NCBI GenBank assembly: GCA_030628785.1
Contig: DAOVQI010000233.1
Location: 1 to 5,785, forward strand
DNA: 5,785 nt
Direction: 5' to 3'
DNA from: Bacteroidota bacterium
Lineage (GTDB): Bacteria; Bacteroidota; Bacteroidia; Bacteroidales; VadinHA17
Shown: piece after piece, positions 5,753-5,785 of the stretch
How the letters are laid out: each line of letters opens with the position of its first letter
How positions within the stretch are numbered: the first letter of the stretch is position 1
The notes under the pieces: generated by a model
Database searches by the model: none
What the model was told of the DNA's origin: nothing
What the model saw: the letters and a program-made list of their open reading frames with translations, nothing else
Program-made: the position numbers and the translations under genes

Positions 5753-5785
5753 TTTCTAAATACATCCCAAAAACCAAGTCTCAAT

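Larger units (their letters stand above)
5600..5785. other. Gene-free, repeat-rich region downstream of gpmA
   Basis: I see no credible coding region on either strand here. In order it holds an AT-rich inverted repeat (5639-5665), an isolated TAnnTTTG box on the plus strand (TAAATTTG, 5655-5662), a GGCTAA hexanucleotide repeat (5679-5698), an almost pure purine stretch (about 5697-5720), a TTAACCTAA nonanucleotide repeat (5726-5752) and an AT-rich tail to the window end. No G+C-rich hairpin followed by a T run is present, so a standard intrinsic terminator for lgt-gpmA is not evident. Confidence 0.7.

Noticed and set aside
5771..5785. CRISPR-like end (GTCTCAAT) at the right edge
   Set aside because: Only one copy is visible, with no spacer-repeat pattern; the resemblance is to a few common bases only.

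Overview
The window is AT-rich chromosomal DNA that I read as coming from a member of the Bacteroidota. Four observations point there. Start codons lack Shine-Dalgarno sequences. Exact copies of the Bacteroidota -7 promoter motif TAnnTTTG sit just upstream of three of the genes. There is a long envelope lipoprotein of the SbsA Ig-like (Big_5) type with the Cys...TPTGGEKD...PP start common in that phylum. The gene-free gaps carry short, degenerate tandem repeats. I cannot place it below phylum with confidence.

Layout. The left two thirds is read on the minus strand, in the order lipoprotein (3776 to 2022), sugar transporter (1922 to 756), ROK sugar kinase (740 to beyond base 1). The kinase is cut by the window edge. 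The transporter and kinase are 15 bp apart and look like one transcript for uptake and phosphorylation of a hexose, driven by a promoter in the 99-bp gap behind the lipoprotein gene. The right third is read on the plus strand: lgt (prolipoprotein diacylglyceryl transferase, 4027 to 4842) followed 7 bp later by gpmA (2,3-bisphosphoglycerate-dependent phosphoglycerate mutase, 4850 to 5599). The two sets diverge from a 250-bp gap (3777-4026) that holds a promoter for each side and a heptanucleotide repeat. The last 186 bp (5600-5785) have no credible gene; they hold an AT-rich inverted repeat, a hexanucleotide repeat, a purine-rich stretch and a nonanucleotide repeat.

How the genes relate. Transporter and kinase would deliver a sugar phosphate to central metabolism, and GpmA works in lower glycolysis. 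Lgt lipidates exported lipoproteins, and the divergent neighbour is a predicted lipoprotein, so it is a plausible client, though any lipoprotein would be. I see no sign of a new defence, mobile or biosynthetic system. The genes are ordinary housekeeping and sugar-use genes. The points worth a second look are the three repeat families in the gaps, the promoter boxes that masquerade as TTG start codons, and the odd lipobox and repeated DxNxNxxxD modules of the lipoprotein.
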